Positions 50,101 through 58,791 of a DNA stretch of 64,000 nt are shown piece after piece (position 1 is the first letter of the stretch; every line of letters begins with the position of its first letter). The stretch lies in NCBI RefSeq assembly GCF_017873395.1, contig NZ_JAGGKC010000001.1, positions 186,001 to 250,000 of the forward strand, in the 5' to 3' direction. The position numbers and the translations under genes were made by a program. Source of the stretch: Youngiibacter multivorans. GTDB lineage: Bacteria; Bacillota; Clostridia; Clostridiales; Clostridiaceae. A model generated the notes under the pieces. The model was given only the letters and a program-made list of their open reading frames with translations. It did no database searches and was not told the origin of the DNA.

Positions 50101-50868
50101 ATGGCACAAAGTCTAACCGCTGGACAAGCACTGATCATTTCTTTGTGGGTTGCCCTGGTCGAATCCAGAGCACTCGGGTATGCAACGCTCAACCTCAGAT
50201 TCTCGCCTATGATGACAGGTCTCATCGTAGGAATAGTAATGGGAGATGTTGCTACAGCAATGGCCATCACCGCTTCAATACAGCTCATATACATGGGTAT
50301 GATCGCACCAGGAGGTGCAATGCCTGCTGAGCCTGCTGTCGCTACAGCAATAGCCGTACCTGTCGCAATCATGTCAAACCTTCAGCCGACTGAGGCTATA
50401 GCGATTGCGGTACCTGTAGGTCTGCTCGGAAGCTACCTGTATTCATTCAGGTTCTTCATAAACACATTCATAATAAGGCTTACTGACAAATATGCAGAGG
50501 CTACAAACGACAAGGGACTTTTCGCATCAGTAATACTGCTGCCAACTCTTGTAAGCTTTGCACTCTTCGTACCTGCACTGTTTATAGCTCTTTACTATGG
50601 AGCGCCGGTAATAGCTGACTTTACTGAGACTCTCTCAGGAGGAAAGATATTCCACATACTTAACGTCGTAGGTGGCGGACTCGCAGCTCTTGGTATAGCA
50701 CTCATCATAAAGGTAATCGGAAAGACAGAATACCTTGTATTCTTCCTTCTTGCATACTTTATGACAGTAATGCTCAAGCCGCTTGGAATCAACACAGTAA
50801 CCTATGCAATAATTGGAGCCATAGTAGCAGTAATATACGCTCAGCTTGCACACAGAGCTGAAGCTTAA
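50101..50868 (+). CDS. PTS mannose/fructose/sorbose family IIC subunit
   Basis: The 255-residue membrane channel subunit of a mannose-family PTS, with the segments MTGLIVGIVMGDVATAM, TASIQLIYMGMIAPGGAMPAEPAVATAIA and several later helices. An AGGGGG site precedes the ATG at 50101; the frame extends 36 residues upstream without support. Together with IID it moves the sugar while IIA and IIB phosphorylate it. Start of a four-gene PTS set. Confidence 0.9.
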   Translation: MAQSLTAGQALIISLWVALVESRALGYATLNLRFSPMMTGLIVGIVMGDVATAMAITASIQLIYMGMIAPGGAMPAEPAVATAIAVPVAIMSNLQPTEAIAIAVPVGLLGSYLYSFRFFINTFIIRLTDKYAEATNDKGLFASVILLPTLVSFALFVPALFIALYYGAPVIADFTETLSGGKIFHILNVVGGGLAALGIALIIKVIGKTEYLVFFLLAYFMTVMLKPLGINTVTYAIIGAIVAVIYAQLAHRAEA

Positions 50869-50885
50869 CAAGGAGGTAGGAATAA

Positions 50886-51752
50886 ATGAGTGAAAATGCA
50901 ATAAAGAATTCAAGCAATGCTCCTGAGTCACTGACCACTGCCGACCTTGGTAAGGCATGGTTCAGATGGTGGTACGCAAATGAAATACCACATAGCTATG
51001 ACCGTATGATAGCTCCTTCGCTTCTTTGGGCGCTTACGCCATCCCTGAGAAAGCTTTACAAAGATCAGGACCAGCTTAGCGAAGCATACATGAGACATAC
51101 TCAGTTCTACAACACCCAGGCAGTCTGGGGAGGCGGAACGATACTCGGAATCACTTTGTCCCTTGAAGAGGCAAGAGCTAAGGCTCTAGCAGCAGGAGAC
51201 GAGGAGAATGCAGTAAGTGAGGAAGTAATCGAAAATACAAAGATTGGTCTTATGGGACCACTTGCAGGAATAGGCGACGCGATAGACTCAGGTACAGTAC
51301 AGTACATTCTTATCGCCATAGCTCTTCCATGGGCACAGGAAGGAAGCGCTTTGGGAGCATTGTTCCCATGGATAGGCTTCGTAGCCCTCACATACATCTA
51401 CGGATTCTATTTCACAAAGCTTGGACACAGCCTCGGACGTGCCGCAGCTACTGAAATAGTTGGAGGAAAGTCCATAAGGAAGATCCTCGACACGCTTTCA
51501 ATACTTGGTCTGTTCATGATGGGAGTTCTTGCAGCTTCGTACGTAAAGGTTTCTACAGGCTTCAAGTGGACTATTTCCGGCAAGGAGTTCATACTCCAGG
51601 AGATTCTCGACAAAATACTTCCAGGCCTTCTTCCTTTCATAACAGTACTTGGAGTATATCTGTACTTCACAAAGAAGGGACTCAAGGTTACTCAGGCGAT
51701 GGTAGGACTCTCAGTTATACTGGGTGTGCTTGCAGCCATAGGACTTCTGTAA
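50886..51752 (+). CDS. PTS mannose/fructose/sorbose family IID subunit
   Basis: The 288-residue second membrane subunit. It has the expected helical soluble N-terminal part (WALTPSLRKLYKDQDQLSEAYMRHTQFYNTQAVWGGGTILG), the GLMGPLAGIGDAIDSGTVQYILIA block and hydrophobic C-terminal segments. Starts 17 bases after IIC behind AAGGAGG. A large hairpin follows before IIA. Confidence 0.9.
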   Translation: MSENAIKNSSNAPESLTTADLGKAWFRWWYANEIPHSYDRMIAPSLLWALTPSLRKLYKDQDQLSEAYMRHTQFYNTQAVWGGGTILGITLSLEEARAKALAAGDEENAVSEEVIENTKIGLMGPLAGIGDAIDSGTVQYILIAIALPWAQEGSALGALFPWIGFVALTYIYGFYFTKLGHSLGRAAATEIVGGKSIRKILDTLSILGLFMMGVLAASYVKVSTGFKWTISGKEFILQEILDKILPGLLPFITVLGVYLYFTKKGLKVTQAMVGLSVILGVLAAIGLL

Positions 51753-51804
51753 TAAAATGGAGCTGCGGAGGATTTTTCCTTCGGAACTCTGAAATGACCT
51801 GATT

Positions 51805-51858
51805 GTCTCTCATCTTTGGTTTGACTCAAACGAATGGATTGGATCAAAGGTGGGAGAC
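51805..51858 (+). other. Large intra-operon RNA hairpin
   Basis: Fourteen-base arms (51805-51818 and 51845-51858, two G-U pairs) enclose a 26-base loop with its own short TTTGA/TCAAA complementarity. It separates IID from IIA, in the 175-base gap, and is not followed by a strong T run. It may be an RNA-processing or stabilising element, or a partial terminator that adjusts the ratio of membrane to soluble PTS subunits. Confidence 0.5.
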
Positions 51859-51927
51859 TTCAATTTAATCACTTGTATTTTGTAACTGAACCAATGCCTA
51901 CGGGCGCAATAACATATGAGGTGAAAA

Positions 51928-52320
51928 ATGAGCAACAAAGCATTATTGGTTATAACTCACGGCAATTTTGGTATTGAACTTGTAAAGAGCGTCGAGATGA
52001 TCATGGGAGAGCAGGAAGATGTCAACGCACTTGGACTTAATCCTGGAGAAAGCGTGGAGGACCTCAGGGAATCAGCTGACAGGATCGTGGAAGCAAACAA
52101 GGAAGCCGGCAAAGAAACCATAATCCTTGTTGACATACTGGGTGGAAGCCCTTCGAACGTTGCCCTGTATCTCTTCAAGAAACACGGCATAAAGCTCATA
52201 ACCGGAGTGAACATGTACATGCTTATCGAGATGTTCTCACAGAAGGACTCTGTTGAATCAGCAGATGAACTTTGTGATATAATGATTGAAACAGCTACAG
52301 AGAACATCAAGAAGTTTTAG
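51928..52320 (+). CDS. PTS mannose/fructose family IIA subunit
   Basis: The 130-residue soluble domain accepts phosphate from HPr on His11 in LLVITHGNFG and passes it to IIB. The DILGGSPSNVALYLF segment is typical of the mannose-family IIA fold. It is a free-standing IIA, unlike the fused IIAB of E. coli ManX. A GAGGTG site precedes the ATG. Confidence 0.9.
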   Translation: MSNKALLVITHGNFGIELVKSVEMIMGEQEDVNALGLNPGESVEDLRESADRIVEANKEAGKETIILVDILGGSPSNVALYLFKKHGIKLITGVNMYMLIEMFSQKDSVESADELCDIMIETATENIKKF

Positions 52321-52371
52321 CTTTGAAACCAATTGAATTGATATAAAATATTTGAAAGGAAAGTGATCTCA

Positions 52372-52860
52372 ATGGGAGAAATAGTACTTGTAAGAGTAGA
52401 CGACAGGCTCATACACGGTCAGGTAATGACAAAGTGGTCAAGAGGAATGAACACGAATGCGCTTTTCGTAGTTGACAATGCGACAGCTAAAGATCCGTTC
52501 ATGAAGGACATCTATACAATGTCATCCTCAAGCTCAGGAATGACCATAAAGGTATTTTCTGAAGATGAGGTATTGGATTACTGGACAAATACAGGCTTTG
52601 AGAAATTCAATGCGATATTGCTTTTCAAGACAATAGCAGCAGTTGAGTCTGTAATCGAGAAGGGACTGCCAGTAAAGAGGCTCAACCTTGGCGGAATAGC
52701 AAAGAAGGCGGATTCGAAGTTCGTTATCCCTACAGTGGCTGTAAAGCCTGCTGATGTGGAACTTCTCAAGAAGCTCGATGAAAAGGGAGTGGACATATTC
52801 TTCCAGACGGTACCGGATACCAAGTCCGTTACATTTAAGGATGCTTTAAAGTCCCTGTAA
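52372..52860 (+). CDS. PTS mannose/fructose/sorbose family IIB subunit
   Basis: The 162-residue soluble subunit that transfers phosphate from IIA to the sugar, with the phosphorylated His15 in VDDRLIHGQV. Later NLGGIAKK and a PDTKSVTFKDAL end are usual for the family. ATG 52372 is preferred over GTG 52363, which lies in the ribosome site. An intrinsic terminator follows, so the next dehydrogenase may depend on readthrough or a weak promoter of its own. Confidence 0.88.
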   Translation: MGEIVLVRVDDRLIHGQVMTKWSRGMNTNALFVVDNATAKDPFMKDIYTMSSSSSGMTIKVFSEDEVLDYWTNTGFEKFNAILLFKTIAAVESVIEKGLPVKRLNLGGIAKKADSKFVIPTVAVKPADVELLKKLDEKGVDIFFQTVPDTKSVTFKDALKSL

Positions 52861-52878
52861 TATCAGATAGTTGTGCAT

Positions 52879-52908
52879 AGGGAGACGAAGGTCTCCCTTG
52901 TTTTTTGC
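52879..52908 (+). terminator. Intrinsic terminator after PTS IIB
   Basis: GGGAGAC and GTCTCCC arms with a four-base loop, then TTGTTTTTT. Confidence 0.85.
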
Positions 52909-52954
52909 AAAAAACATGGTTATACATTGATACAAAAGAAAGTGAAGGTGCAAA

Positions 52955-53908
52955 ATGAGTAAGAAAGTTCTGGTTACTCCAAGGTCGTTCGGAAAGACAA
53001 GCAGACTACCCTTTGAAATGCTTGAAAAGCTTGGCTATGAAGTCATAGTGAACAAGACCGGAAAGCAGCTTAATGAGGACGAGCTGATAGAAGCAGTAAA
53101 GGATATAGACGGACTTATTGTCGGACTTGATCCTGTTACTGACAAGGTGCTTAAGGCTGCCAGGAATCTCAAGGTAGTTTCCAAGTATGGTGTCGGAACA
53201 GACAACATCGACAAGGCAGCTGCAAAAGAACTTGGGATTGCAGTCACATATACTCCTGGCGCCAACAACGAATCAGTTGCTGACTTCGCTTTTTCACTGA
53301 TGCTCGGTTCTGCCAGAAGCGTAGGAAAGCTTGATGCAGTAGTCAGGAGCGGCAGATGGGAAAAGATCATAGGAACTGAAGTCTATGGCAAGACCATCGG
53401 AATAATAGGCACAGGAGCAATTGGAAAAGGCGTTGCGAAAAGGGCCACAGGCTTCGACATGAACGTGCTTGCCTTCGACATATATCCTGACCAGGCCTTT
53501 GCTGACAAGATCGGGATGAAATATGTTGACAAGGAGACCCTTCTTAAGGAAGCTGATTTCATATCCCTCCATGTTCCTTTGACAAAAGAGATGCATCATT
53601 TCATCGGCAAGGATGAGTTTGCTCTTATGAAGAAGACGGCATTCATCATAAATACCTCCAGAGGCGGGATAGTGAATGAATCAGAGCTCTATGATGCATT
53701 GAAGGACAATGTCATAGCAGGAGCTGCCCTCGACGTCTTCGAGGTTGAGCCACCTGTAGGAAACAGGCTCCTTGAGCTTGACAACATCCTACTTGCTCCT
53801 CATTGCGGCGCATCGACAACAGATGCTACCGACAGGATGGGAGTGATGGCGGTAGAAGGACTTGCAAGCATACTTGAAGGCGGAGAGCCGAAGTACCTTG
53901 CAAGGTAA
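52955..53908 (+). CDS. Phosphoglycerate dehydrogenase-like 2-hydroxyacid dehydrogenase
   Basis: The 317-residue enzyme has the cofactor loop GTGAIGKGVA, and catalytic Arg in NTSRGGIVNE, Glu in FEVEPP and His in APHCGAST. It is short of the ACT domain of true SerA. It differs clearly from the dehydrogenase at 47077, so it is not a recent duplicate. It lies next to a HAD phosphatase (26 bases) at the end of the sugar-acid cluster. A substrate such as a keto-sugar acid is possible. Confidence 0.85.
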   Translation: MSKKVLVTPRSFGKTSRLPFEMLEKLGYEVIVNKTGKQLNEDELIEAVKDIDGLIVGLDPVTDKVLKAARNLKVVSKYGVGTDNIDKAAAKELGIAVTYTPGANNESVADFAFSLMLGSARSVGKLDAVVRSGRWEKIIGTEVYGKTIGIIGTGAIGKGVAKRATGFDMNVLAFDIYPDQAFADKIGMKYVDKETLLKEADFISLHVPLTKEMHHFIGKDEFALMKKTAFIINTSRGGIVNESELYDALKDNVIAGAALDVFEVEPPVGNRLLELDNILLAPHCGASTTDATDRMGVMAVEGLASILEGGEPKYLAR

Positions 53909-53934
53909 AGAACCAAAAAAGTCAGGAGGATCAT

Positions 53935-54738
53935 ATGGTATTAGACAGGGAAGCGCTGGACAGGATAAGGCTCGTCGCACTGGATATCGACGGAACTCTC
54001 ATTGATGATGACCTTGAGGTCTCGGGAAATGCGGTATCAGCCATAAAGGACCTTATCAGCAGAGGCATACATGTGGCTCTTGTATCCGGACGTACGTGGA
54101 AGGCCGCAGATTTTATCAGGCAAAAGCTTGGAGTTGAGATTCCGGTTGTCTGCTACAACGGCGCAAAAGTAGTCATACCTTCAATCGACCATGACTTCAC
54201 AACGAAGATTCCGCTTGCTGAAGCAAGGAAGATCATGGCCTACGGAGAAGATAGGGGACTATACACCAAGGTGTATATAGACGATGTTCTTCATATCAAG
54301 GAACCCGATGAGAAGTCCCTTGAGTTCTGCAGGAATTCCCATATAGACTATAAGGTAGTTGGCAAGCTGAGTGACAATGTGCATGAAGATGTCAACATGA
54401 TCGTCGTCTATTATAAGGAAGACCACTATGGGATAATAGATGAGAAGCTCAGGGAAATCGATGTGACGGTCACAACATCCATATCCAACTCAATTGACGT
54501 GATTCCGAAGGGGATTTCCAAGGAACGCGGACTAAGGCTTGTTGCTGCTCATTTAGGAGTCGAGAGCAGTGAGATACTTGCCATGGGCAACAGCCTGAAC
54601 GATATCGAGATGCTAAGATATGCCGGTGTAGGCATTGCCATGAAGAACGGGGATGTAAGCCTTCTTTCCAAGTGGAGCAATGTAACTGAACATACCAACA
54701 ACGAGGATGGAGTTTATCACGTGTTGAAACTTCTTTAA
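53935..54738 (+). CDS. Cof-type HAD-IIB family phosphatase (sugar-acid cluster)
   Basis: The 267-residue protein has HAD motif I DIDGTLIDD (Asp17, Asp19), SGRTWKAADF, and the later ISKERGLRLVAAHLG and MGNSLNDIEML motifs. It is of the IIB cap type, like the protein at 34042. Its position after PTS and dehydrogenase genes hints that it removes phosphate from a sugar-acid intermediate. A CAGGAGGA site precedes the ATG. Confidence 0.88.
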   Translation: MVLDREALDRIRLVALDIDGTLIDDDLEVSGNAVSAIKDLISRGIHVALVSGRTWKAADFIRQKLGVEIPVVCYNGAKVVIPSIDHDFTTKIPLAEARKIMAYGEDRGLYTKVYIDDVLHIKEPDEKSLEFCRNSHIDYKVVGKLSDNVHEDVNMIVVYYKEDHYGIIDEKLREIDVTVTTSISNSIDVIPKGISKERGLRLVAAHLGVESSEILAMGNSLNDIEMLRYAGVGIAMKNGDVSLLSKWSNVTEHTNNEDGVYHVLKLL

Positions 54739-54740
54739 CG

Positions 54741-54763
54741 AGGAGCAGGGGAAACCCTGCTCC
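54741..54763 (+). terminator. Terminator of the sugar-acid cluster
   Basis: GGAGCAGGG and CCCTGCTCC arms with a GAAA loop, followed by a T-rich stretch. Confidence 0.8.
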
Positions 54764-54842
54764 TTGATGCTTTTAGTGCCATGGAAGTGTTATTTGGTAT
54801 ATAATCGAGTTGTTTGGAATATTTTGCTGCAGGCGGTGTGTA

Positions 54843-56573
54843 ATGGGATATTTGGGAAAGTACTTCAGGAGACATTACAGGATGTTCTTCCTTGCGATAA
54901 TCATATTGATGCTTGAGACGGCGGCGGACCTTACGCAGCCTTATCTCATGTCGTCCCTTGTGGATGATGGAGTGCTTAAGAGCGACCTTATGCATATCTA
55001 CAGGCAGGGTGGCCTCATGCTCATGCTTACCGCCATTGGGGCTGTTTTCGCTTTTTCAAGGAACATAATATCAAATACGGTAGCTGCTGAATTCGCAAAG
55101 GACCTGCGAAGGGACATGTTCTCGAAGATCCAGGGCTTTTCAATGGAGGAGATGGACAGCTTCAGCAGAGGGTCACTTGTGACAAGGCTTACAAGCGATG
55201 TGACACAGATGCAGAACTTTGCTGGCGGTATGATGAGGATATTCGTGAAGGCTCCAATGATATTCCTTGGCAGCCTGTTCATGACATGGAGACTTGACCC
55301 AAGGCTTGCGATGGTAGTCACGGCAGTCATACCTATAGTCGTCTTTCTGATGTACCTGAATGTGAGGATAGGATATCCACTGTTCAGAAGGATGCAGACG
55401 TCGCTGGACACAGTGAACGATCGCGTGCGCGAATACCTTTCAGGCGTGAGGGTGGTTAAGTCCTATGGAAGCGAAGCGGCTGAAAGCAGAGCCTTTGACG
55501 GGGCAAGCGGGAAGCTGGCCTATGACAGCGAGGCAGCGATGCGAACCATGTCCTTCTTCAGTCCCATGATCGCCCTGGTACTTAACCTTACCCTTGCAGT
55601 GATCCTGTATCTCGGAGGAATGTTCCACTCCAAAGGAGAGGTAATGCCGGGACAGCTGATGGCAATGGTAAACTACATGACTCAGCTGCTGTTCAGTATC
55701 CATATGATCGGGAATATTTTCAACGTATTTGTAAGGGCAAAGGCATCCCATGAAAGGATAGATGAGGTATTCAGCTCGACCGGAGGTGAAAAGGACGGGG
55801 AAAGTGAGCTCAAAGGTCAGGTAAGCTCCCTTTCGTTCGATAAAGTATCCTTCTCCTATCCGGAAGGCTCTGGAATATGCGCGATACAGGACATCAGCTT
55901 TACCGTAAGGTCAGGCGAGACGCTAGGAATAATAGGCTCGACGGGGTCAGGAAAGACTACTGTTGCGAACCTTTTGCTGAGGCTCTATGACTCGGAAGAT
56001 GGAACCATAAGCCTGTCCGGGATGGACATCAAATCGATAAGGCTTTCGTCACTGCGCAGAAAAATAGCGGCAGTACCTCAAAGGCCTGTACTTTTTAGCG
56101 GTACTGTCAGGGATAACATGCTCTGGGGAAAAAGTGATGCTACCGACGAAGAGATCAGGAAGGCGCTTAGCCTGGCGGATGCCATAGGATTCGTTGATTC
56201 GTCAAGTGAGGGGCTGGACACAAGGGTTGGTAGGGGTGGCATGACACTCTCCGGGGGCCAGAAGCAAAGGATATCCCTTGCAAGAGCTCTGATCAGGAGA
56301 CCGGACATATTGATTCTCGATGACTCGTTCAGCAAGGTTGATGCTGTCACAGAGTCGAGAATAAGAGAATCACTCAAGTCAGAAGCTGAAGACATGATCA
56401 CCGTTCTGATAGCGCAGAAGATAACCTCAGTCATGAACTGCGACAAGATCCTCGTCCTTGACAAGGGCAGACTCTGCGGACTTGGGACCCATAAGGAACT
56501 TCTGGCTGAATCAATGGAGTACAGGGAGATATACAGGTCTCAGATAGGCGAGGTGGAAGATGGCGCAAGATAA
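54843..56573 (+). CDS. ABC exporter half-transporter with degenerate ATP site
   Basis: The 576-residue protein joins six membrane helices to an ATPase: Walker A GSTGSGKT (365-372), signature LSGGQ (469-473). The residue after Walker B is Asp494 instead of Glu, and the switch His is Gln525. These changes mark the degenerate half of heterodimeric exporters such as BmrCD, LmrCD and TM287/288. The start behind GGCGGTG is 11 residues inside the longest frame. It overlaps the next gene by 14 bases. Substrates of such exporters are usually drugs, lipids or peptides. Confidence 0.9.
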   Translation: MGYLGKYFRRHYRMFFLAIIILMLETAADLTQPYLMSSLVDDGVLKSDLMHIYRQGGLMLMLTAIGAVFAFSRNIISNTVAAEFAKDLRRDMFSKIQGFSMEEMDSFSRGSLVTRLTSDVTQMQNFAGGMMRIFVKAPMIFLGSLFMTWRLDPRLAMVVTAVIPIVVFLMYLNVRIGYPLFRRMQTSLDTVNDRVREYLSGVRVVKSYGSEAAESRAFDGASGKLAYDSEAAMRTMSFFSPMIALVLNLTLAVILYLGGMFHSKGEVMPGQLMAMVNYMTQLLFSIHMIGNIFNVFVRAKASHERIDEVFSSTGGEKDGESELKGQVSSLSFDKVSFSYPEGSGICAIQDISFTVRSGETLGIIGSTGSGKTTVANLLLRLYDSEDGTISLSGMDIKSIRLSSLRRKIAAVPQRPVLFSGTVRDNMLWGKSDATDEEIRKALSLADAIGFVDSSSEGLDTRVGRGGMTLSGGQKQRISLARALIRRPDILILDDSFSKVDAVTESRIRESLKSEAEDMITVLIAQKITSVMNCDKILVLDKGRLCGLGTHKELLAESMEYREIYRSQIGEVEDGAR

Positions 56574-58404
56574 GGGAAAAAATCAGGACTACGGACTTCA
56601 GGGAATGAAGGGAGCAGGACCTGGCCACAGAAGGTTTGGCGGACCGGTACAGAAGCCTAAGGACATGAAGGGGACTCTCGTGAGGCTGTGGGGATACCTG
56701 AAGCTTCAGAAGGGGCTTTTCATTGCTGCATTCGTTCTTGTTGCCCTTGGAAATCTTGCAAGCCTTTCAGCTCCATACCTGATTTACAGGAGCATCGATA
56801 CTGTCGCTGAAGGGAATGGCCTGGAGAGGTTAAGGCTCATACTGATAGCACTCTCTTCGGTATACCTGGTTGATTCGATACTGTCTGTTCTGCAGGGTGT
56901 CCTTATAGCCAGAGCATCGCAGAAGGTTGTCCTCGGGCTCAGAAGAGCGGTCTTTTCCAAGCTTCTGAAGCTCCCCATGTTCTTCTATGACACGAGAAGC
57001 CATGGAGACCTCATGTCGAGGCTGACAAATGATGTTGACAGCATTTCTACGTCTCTGTCTGGTTCAGCAGTGCAGTTCATGCATGCAGTCATGACTGTCA
57101 CAGGCTCCTTCATACTTATGCTAATGTTAAGCCCTGTTCTTACGCTCGGAGCTCTTATAACGCTTCCTCTGTCAGCGCTTGCAACCAGGGAGGTAGTCAG
57201 GAGGACATCGAAGCTTTTCAAGCTGCAGCAGGCGGACCTCGGCTCTCTCAACGGATATATGGAGGAAAGCATTTCCGGATTTGAAGTACTTAAGTCATTC
57301 GGAAGGGAAGAGGAATCCCTGAATCAATTCACAGTGGTGAACGAGAGGCTGAAGGAGGTTGGGCTTAAGGCTCAGATAATTTCAGGAGCCCTGATGCCTG
57401 CAATGAATGTGATCAGCAACCTGGGCTACGCTGTCATTGCAATACTTGGAGGAATCCTCAGCTACAGGGGTAATATTTCAATTGGAATCATAGCAGGTTT
57501 TCTCGGGTACTCCAGGCAGTTCACAAGGCCGATCACTGATATCGCAAGCATATTCAATACTCTTCAGTCTGCAGTGGCAGGAGCTGAAAGGGTATTTGAA
57601 ACCATAGATGAGGAAGAGGAGTCTTCTGACGATGATGATGCCCTAAGGCTGGATGACGCATTTGGGGATGTTGAATTCAGGAATGTAAGCTTCTCATACA
57701 AAAAGGGAGAACCAGTCATAAGGGACATAAGCTTCAGGTGTGAAAGAGGTATGACCGTAGCGCTGGTAGGTCCTACAGGTGCAGGCAAGACGACCATTGT
57801 GAACCTTATGAACAGGTCCTACGAAGCGGATTCCGGAACCATTCTTATTGATAGTCACAGCGTCACGAAAATCAGAAGGAGCGACCTCAGAAGGCTCTTC
57901 GGGATCGTACTTCAGGATACGTATCTTTTTTCAGGAACCATCAGGGAAAACATAGCATATTCAAGGCCGGATGCATCGATGGATGACATAATCGCTTCGG
58001 CTAAGACGGCTGACTGCCACGAATTCATCATGAGGCTTCCAAAGGGCTACGACACTGACCTTAAGGAGTCCGGGTCAGCTCTTTCAGAGGGTGAAAGGCA
58101 GCTTATAGCCATTGCCAGGGCTGTGCTTTCGGATCCTTCCATAATGATACTTGATGAAGCTACAAGCTCGGTGGATACCAGGACTGAGCTAAGGATACAG
58201 GAAGCCATGAAGAGGATCAAGTCAGGCAGGACCAGCTTCATGATAGCTCACAGGCTGTCTACGATAAGGGAAGCTGACCTCATACTTTTCATCGAGGAAG
58301 GCACCATAGCGGAACAGGGTACGCACGAGGAGCTCATGGACAAGAAGGGACGCTATTACAGGATGCACAGCATACAATACGCGAATATCGGGGAAGATGT
58401 TTGA
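56560..58404 (+). CDS. ABC exporter half-transporter with canonical Walker sites
   Basis: The 614-residue partner of the preceding protein, with a 35-residue Gly/Lys-rich N-terminal extension, six membrane helices, Walker A GPTGAGKT (404-411), Walker B ending in LDE (Glu533) and switch His in IAHRLST. Its signature is altered to LSEGE (508-512). Its Walker motifs pair with the good LSGGQ of the partner to form the active site, and its changed signature lies at the inactive site, so the two changes complement each other. The pair is a heterodimeric exporter. Confidence 0.9.
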   Translation: MAQDKGKNQDYGLQGMKGAGPGHRRFGGPVQKPKDMKGTLVRLWGYLKLQKGLFIAAFVLVALGNLASLSAPYLIYRSIDTVAEGNGLERLRLILIALSSVYLVDSILSVLQGVLIARASQKVVLGLRRAVFSKLLKLPMFFYDTRSHGDLMSRLTNDVDSISTSLSGSAVQFMHAVMTVTGSFILMLMLSPVLTLGALITLPLSALATREVVRRTSKLFKLQQADLGSLNGYMEESISGFEVLKSFGREEESLNQFTVVNERLKEVGLKAQIISGALMPAMNVISNLGYAVIAILGGILSYRGNISIGIIAGFLGYSRQFTRPITDIASIFNTLQSAVAGAERVFETIDEEEESSDDDDALRLDDAFGDVEFRNVSFSYKKGEPVIRDISFRCERGMTVALVGPTGAGKTTIVNLMNRSYEADSGTILIDSHSVTKIRRSDLRRLFGIVLQDTYLFSGTIRENIAYSRPDASMDDIIASAKTADCHEFIMRLPKGYDTDLKESGSALSEGERQLIAIARAVLSDPSIMILDEATSSVDTRTELRIQEAMKRIKSGRTSFMIAHRLSTIREADLILFIEEGTIAEQGTHEELMDKKGRYYRMHSIQYANIGEDV

Positions 58405-58410
58405 CCAATG

Positions 58411-58440
58411 AAAAAAGCTCCATATCGGAGCTTTTTTCAT
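58411..58440. terminator. Bidirectional terminator
   Basis: GCTCC and GGAGC arms with flanking A and T runs that extend the stem to 11 bases, between convergent genes. Confidence 0.8.
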
Positions 58441-58790
58441 ATCATCATCTCAAGCTTTGCAAGAGGTACCCAGCCCCTGGCCTTTTTCTCCGGATTCACG
58501 CAGAATGCCCAACCGTTCATCTCATTCATCGGAATGATTATGTCACCCTTATTGCAGTCAAGTTCCCTTGAAGTGTAGTCTTCTGTCAGGTAATACTCTT
58601 CACCCAGGTCGGCGAGGAGCTGTTTAGGTATCCAGCCTTCTCTTAAAGTGCCTTCAGAGATGCAGTATACCCAGTTTTTCCATATTGGATTCCCGATGAA
58701 TTCCTCACCCTTGACAACCCTGTCACCTTTCTTGAGGTCAAGAAAGTTTATCTCGTTTGCGATATGTGGAAAGACAACTCTATATTTCAT
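58437..58790 (-). CDS. Protein with two SH3-like repeats
   Basis: The 117-residue product contains two SH3-like modules, each ending in a Gly-Trp-hydrophobic-Pro segment: REGWIPKQLL near residue 50 and RGWVPLAKLE at the end. No signal peptide is present, so it is probably cytoplasmic and binds a partner protein. Its ATG is one base after the stop of the gene upstream, so the two are coupled. Exact family not recognised beyond the SH3-like fold. Confidence 0.65.
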   Translation of the reverse strand: MKYRVVFPHIANEINFLDLKKGDRVVKGEEFIGNPIWKNWVYCISEGTLREGWIPKQLLADLGEEYYLTEDYTSRELDCNKGDIIIPMNEMNGWAFCVNPEKKARGWVPLAKLEMMI

Positions 58791-58791
58791 A

